A DNA stretch of 64,000 nucleotides from Arbacia lixula. Lineage: Eukaryota; Echinodermata; Echinoidea; Arbacioida; Arbaciidae. Position numbers and translations under genes: made by a program. This document shows, piece after piece, positions 60,986 through 64,000 of this stretch. Under the pieces are notes generated by a model. It had not been told where the DNA came from. It did no database searches and saw nothing but the letters and a program-made list of their open reading frames with translations. The stretch lies in NCBI GenBank assembly GCA_963669155.1, contig OZ022589.1, forward strand, positions 12,418,374 through 12,482,373, read 5' to 3'. Within the stretch, counting starts at the first letter, position 1. Each line of letters begins with the position of its first letter.

Positions 60986-62125
60986 ACCCAGTGCACAATT
61001 TTCATTCTGTATGAATCAAGTCATGCTGTTATGTATATGTTTTTATGTCTTTTTGTCCATTTGAAACCAAAGAAACGGTGACCAGATTCATTTCATACCT
61101 GTTTCGCGAAGTAGCCTTTCTTTCTTTTAAGGCTCATAATTACATTGCGTTTAAAATCAGGATTAGCCCAATATTATTGGCACATGAAATCGCAAAAGAG
61201 CAACTTTGGTCAAGGGCGTTTTGGGCTGGCTTCTGCTCCTATTTATGCTACATTGAGCCGTTTAGTCATTTATGTGTCCATTCGTTTATTTAGTTTATTA
61301 AGTGTTTATATTTAATCTATTCCAGCCCATTATAGGTTGAAAGGTCGGCACGCCATTGCTTCCACCATTCTACTCCATATTTATCTTGTAATTAAAAAAC
61401 AACAGAGTGTTTGGTCATGGACTTAACTGCGACTATAGCAAATCCACGATAACATGACAAGGTTATGGGAGTGCGTGATCGATTAAAGGGAAGACATGCT
61501 TTTATAATCAAAGTCATAACACCTTACACAGTTTACAGATAAACTACTAACGCAAAATCAATTTACAATTGTTACCATGGTTACTATACTATACTATGCA
61601 ATTGGAATATAAATATTCTCAGGAGTCCTTCTCTTCTTAAATAAGTTGTTTACATTATGGTTTTGTCCTGGTGACATGATCTTGGGAGTATGTGGTCAAA
61701 AATCTCTATTGGGTGCCAGACGTTCTTCTATAATCAGTAGAACGTGCCCGGCCCTCTCGCAGTTAGAACGTGCCCTTCTCGACAATAAGTAATGTTGAGA
61801 AAAGAAACAGGGGTTCTTTCGTTTCGGTCCTCTACGTAGTCAAAGTACTCATTTTTATTTGTGATCAATACGCGATAATGCCCGCATTGTTGATATACAT
61901 GGATGCGATTTTTTTTTTAAAACTATTTAGTAATAAGTAGAAATGGTAATAAAGACCTGTTGTAATCATTGCATATGTCACTGTGTCCGTATGTCGTTTG
62001 ATTTCAATGATTAATTTAATTATTAATACCTTTTGAGATGATTCCTATGTTGTGTCCTGAAATCGAACAAGAATGGGACCCATGGTTATTGCAGATGACA
62101 CCTCAGGGGCCCGTGGATTTTATTA
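60986..62125. other. No recognised feature
   Basis: Ordinary AT-rich non-coding sequence, with small ACTAT repeats near 61590. Confidence 0.4.
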
Positions 62126-62129
62126 CTAC

Positions 62130-62215
62130 AGCCCCCCCCCCCCCAACACCTCCCCGCCCGCCCCCCCCCCCCTCCCCTCTTCCCCCACCACTTCCCCACC
62201 CCCTCCAATCCCTTA
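62130..62215. repeat. C-rich low-complexity tract
   Basis: Runs of C broken by A, T and G. Pro-rich frames here are artefacts. Confidence 0.85.
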
Positions 62216-63283
62216 TTGACCGGCCCTTATACTGATGGAATGTCGTTGTACATTGCTAGTATTGACAGATAGACTTACATTGGGGACCACCTATTCATCA
62301 TCGCCTTAATACATCCAGGGACATCCCTAATTTATCCAACGGAGATTTCGAACGTTTGAGGTCAAATGCGGGCATGCTCCGAGGAATGCATGGCATTGAC
62401 CGATTGTCATGATTGTCCACCCTCGTTCTTTTCATCATACCTACCCGACCAGAGAACACTCCGTCCTTTCTGTCCATAAATGGTATTCAGAAAAGTATGA
62501 TATCGCCCGAAATTTTCGGTTACATTTGATAATCCAATATGCTGTTTGTACCTGTTGTACAATATTCAACATATATTTGTATCTCGTGAATAAGCAAATT
62601 TGCAATCGCGTGAAGCCACAACGATGTGTTGTATATGCAGCTACACAGTGTATACGGGGCGCAATTGCTGAGTTCTCTCGTATATTGATAATGTATTAGT
62701 ATGAATGGAAAGACAATGTATACGAGATGCATGGGCTGTGACATTTAACTATAGAGTTGGCATGCAGACATATCTAAAGTCAAATATAAGTGCTATTTTT
62801 AGAATCGTCGGTGTTCAATTTGATGGCCAAAGTGTTGGATTTAAAAAGGTATTGGGATTATTGTCATCATTACTTGCATACAGTGTCTGTGTACATGAAA
62901 CCACATCATATATTTATGTAAATTTATTCAATATTGGAGCTACATGTACTAGTCTAAGCAAACACTGGATCCAAAGAACTTTAAATGTTGGATTCTCCGA
63001 CTGAGACAGTGAGGGTAGGATGTTGACTGGTTATTACCTCACACACGATCATGAAAATGTTACAGTGTTTACTTTGGTCCAACATAACTTCACCCTTTTA
63101 TTGATCTGTTGACTTCCGATATATTTTTGGATCGTAAACCGACTCTCGATGCTGCGCCTCTTCGTTTTATGACCAGCGCAGTTGCTTTCCTTGGCCGTAA
63201 CTTTGGACGCACTCCTTTGAGCGGTCCGCGCTAGATCGATTGCATGCTGAGAATACGATATTAGATTTCACTCATTTCTTCCT
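62216..63283. other. No recognised feature
   Basis: Open frames at 62409-62699 and 62705-63004 have no recognised domain and no clear splice context. Confidence 0.35.
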
Positions 63284-63800
63284 GTTAAAGGGTGTATAGC
63301 CCTTTTGTAGGTCAACACAAATTGTATAAATACTACAGAAAATGGAAGAAAGTACAAAAATTAACTTTTCTCGCAGTAAAATGATTGGAAACTCACTTTT
63401 AAATGAAATTATATAGATAAAAAGATTTCGAGTTGAATTTTGGATAGGTCGTAAAACGTCAAATTCTTAATTTTGTGACATCACTTGCGAAGTGTTCTGC
63501 AATAAGTTGTGGGCTACTTTTTTTTCAAAAGAATATCTATGATTTTACCTGGCATTTTATATACTATTAGACACATGGTTTTACATACACCTCTATCATG
63601 TCTATGGAAAATTTCATCATCAAAAGAAAAAAGATAAGGGGCAATTTGTAGTATGAAGTGATGTCACAAAGTAAAAACTGTAAACAAAATAATAACTTTC
63701 TTATCCTTTGGCGGATTGCGTCAAACCTTTAAAATGTTGCTTTCATTATGTGATATCACTAAAGCTGATCAAACTTCAGGGAGGATTTTTTCCTTTTAAG
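63284..63800. mobile_element. Foldback element family B-like, copy 4
   Basis: Starts GTTAAAGGGTGTATAGCCC and ends near TTTCCTTTTAA. The arms pair at the loop side through TTTTGTGACATCACTT against AAGTGATGTCACAAAG. The left arm also resembles the units at 6877-7230, so families may be linked. A further possible TTAAAG-type end lies near 63920, close to the window edge. Confidence 0.65.
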
Positions 63801-64000
63801 AAAACTTTGAGTTCGGATATTTCATGTTTTTGACCAATATTTTCTTCCATCGAACGTACTGTGGTACGTGCACAACTGACATTGTTTAGCAATGCAAAAA
63901 AAAGGACGGACACTCTGCCCTTTAAATTATCATTGCCATGGTAACACGACTACAGAATTATGAAATGAAACTTTATTGGGAACAAATCTCTCCACTCTTC

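Noticed and set aside
62409..63004. Two adjacent frames of 96 and 99 codons
   Set aside because: No domain, no clear splice sites and ordinary AT-rich composition.

Overview
The window is animal (metazoan) genomic DNA. Coding exons are split by GT-AG introns, non-coding DNA is abundant, GA, CT, CA and poly-G/poly-C arrays are frequent, and foldback transposons are dense. The repeat styles (TCCG-rich elements with internal tandem repeats of about 160 bp, 'TTAAAGGG...' foldbacks) and the near-allelic duplication suggest a highly heterozygous marine invertebrate deuterostome, most likely an echinoderm. That placement is inference; no marker gene in the window fixes the species.

Layout. (1) 1-12774 and 26609-40225 are two collinear, same-strand copies of one roughly 13 kb block. 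The copies differ by substitutions, microsatellite length and clean insertions or deletions. Neither holds a gene I can recognise; each holds foldback elements, a Tc1-like element and simple repeats. Copy 1 runs into a gap of exactly 200 N (12775-12974). The pattern fits two alleles placed in tandem by an assembler at least as well as a true duplication. (2) 12975-19400 has a truncated minus-strand zinc-finger gene that resembles transposon-derived proteins, a TCCG-type element (14871-15975) overlapping a small zinc-finger reading frame, and two foldback elements. (3) 19409-24710 carries six plus-strand exons, to the stop codon, of a polypeptide N-acetylgalactosaminyltransferase (GalNAc-T, family GT27). 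They cover the end of the catalytic domain and the ricin-type lectin domain. Its introns hold a foldback element and a LINE remnant. (4) 40226-49260 is mostly non-coding with microsatellites. (5) 49261-49828 is a first coding exon for a type II, Golgi-style membrane protein on the same strand. It could be the 5' exon of a second GalNAc-T, or of the same gene if the scaffold order is wrong. (6) 49829-64000 is intronic or intergenic, with a 750 bp polypyrimidine tract, several foldback families, a nested Helentron-like element (about 58264-59570) and a second LINE remnant.

How the parts relate. The only well-supported host genes are the GalNAc-T 3' half and the type II membrane exon; both would act in the Golgi in protein glycosylation. 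Most of the remaining recognisable structure is transposon-derived. The most interesting signals are a transposon present in one copy with a clean empty site in the other, elements that carry multiple AGGTCA direct repeats, and a foldback family that carries TGACGTCA next to CACGTG.
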